Source of the DNA: JOPF133 sp052144935
GTDB taxonomy: Bacteria > Acidobacteriota > Terriglobia > Bryobacterales > Bryobacteraceae
Direction: 5' to 3'
Length of the DNA: 5,182 nucleotides
Assembly: GCA_052144935.1 (NCBI GenBank)
Contig: JBKQPR010000230.1
Coordinates: 1 to 5,182 of the forward strand
Of this stretch, positions 4,647 to 5,182 are shown piece after piece. Each line of letters starts with the position of its first letter. Positions within the stretch are counted from its first letter, which is position 1. A program made the position numbers and the translations under genes. The notes under the pieces are model-generated. The model was not told the origin of the DNA, made no database searches, and saw only the letters and a program-made list of their open reading frames with translations.

Positions 4647-5182
4647 CTAGAGATTTTTGGGAGCCATTTCTTCCAGGCGGCGGGCGATGCGGTCCCATTC
4701 GCGGATGGCGGTATAGGCGGTGTCCTTGAGGTAGTTGACCGTGCCCAGGGGCAGGTTGGGGCGCAGGTGTTGTTTGACGTCTTGGATGATGGCGTGGAGA
4801 CGGAGTTCCAGGTCCGCTATGACGGGCGCTGAGGCCTTCCTGGCGGCGCGACTCCGGGCGCGGCATTCGCGGACGAAGCCGCGGATGAGGGAGGCGTTTT
4901 CGGGAGCGATGGGCACCTGCCGGCCATCGATCTCGAGGCAGTTGTCCATCACGTTGTCGATAATCTCGCGGTAAGCCTCGGAGGAGATCTCAGCCAAGCC
5001 GGAGAGACGGAAGTAGGCCTCTCCGAACTCATCATACTGGCTAATGATGCGATCCACGTGGCGGCGGCTGAGACCGACGTACTGTTGGCAGAAGTCTTCC
5101 CAGGATAGGCCGAGTTGGTCGTGGCAGCCGGTGTCCTTCATCTGCTTCAGGGACAGCGCCTGGGCAGCGGAGCACTGGTTGG
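4647..5182 (-). CDS. Protein with a putative helix-turn-helix segment, 5' end outside window
   Basis: The frame stays open through the window edge, so 177 residues plus the stop are seen and the true start lies beyond it. A methionine at 5141 has no good ribosome binding site, and the residues before it (L-S-L-K-Q) fit the fold, so it is unlikely to be the start. The segment LSWEDFCQQYVGLSRRHVDR (visible residues 25-44) resembles the 'S-F-E-x-Y-C-x-x-x-x-G-L-S-R' helix-turn-helix-like pattern of proteins with phage/plasmid-type DNA-binding regions. The recognition-like helix would be S-R-R-H-V-D-R-I-I. The rest is mainly helical and charged, ending E-E-M-A-P-K-N-L, with no signal peptide or membrane segment. 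DNA binding is inferred from this pattern only. It is on the same strand as the kinase, 222 bases ahead of it, so it may be a linked regulator or an unrelated neighbour. Confidence 0.7.
   Translation of the reverse strand, partial: NQCSAAQALSLKQMKDTGCHDQLGLSWEDFCQQYVGLSRRHVDRIISQYDEFGEAYFRLSGLAEISSEAYREIIDNVMDNCLEIDGRQVPIAPENASLIRGFVRECRARSRAARKASAPVIADLELRLHAIIQDVKQHLRPNLPLGTVNYLKDTAYTAIREWDRIARRLEEMAPKNL

Overview
The window is GC-rich bacterial chromosome, and its two long genes use mostly G or C at codon third positions. It probably comes from an Acidobacteriota relative of the Bryobacterales / Solibacter type. That guess rests on remembered resemblance of the secreted protein (642-1739) to a large family of exported acidobacterial proteins, with support from the DUF2283 gene and the 'acgcggag' short tandem repeat. 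No marker gene confirms it.

Layout: on the + strand at the left edge lie the last codons of an unidentified gene (1-63) and a small DUF2283 gene (119-334). Positions 335-641 hold no convincing gene but are rich in inverted repeats. One pair (422-434 with 586-599) spans about 178 bases, has imperfect direct repeats next to both arms, and could be a MITE-like element or a structured RNA. The rest of the window is read on the minus strand, right to left: a gene cut by the right edge with a putative helix-turn-helix segment (4647-5182), a leader region with a possible 65-residue reading frame behind a perfect Shine-Dalgarno (4434-4631), a large hybrid histidine kinase (1761-4424), and a secreted protein of unknown function (642-1739).

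How they may work together: the kinase has seven predicted membrane helices, a HisKA/HATPase core, two receiver domains and a C-terminal Hpt domain. It therefore carries all relay steps except the final output regulator, which is not in the window. The secreted protein starts 21 bases after the kinase stop in the same frame, so the two are probably one transcript. The exported protein could be an accessory to, or an output of, the signalling pathway; that link is inference. The two transcription blocks converge on the hairpin-rich region at 335-641. No CRISPR array, tRNA, rRNA, transposase or known defence system is visible.
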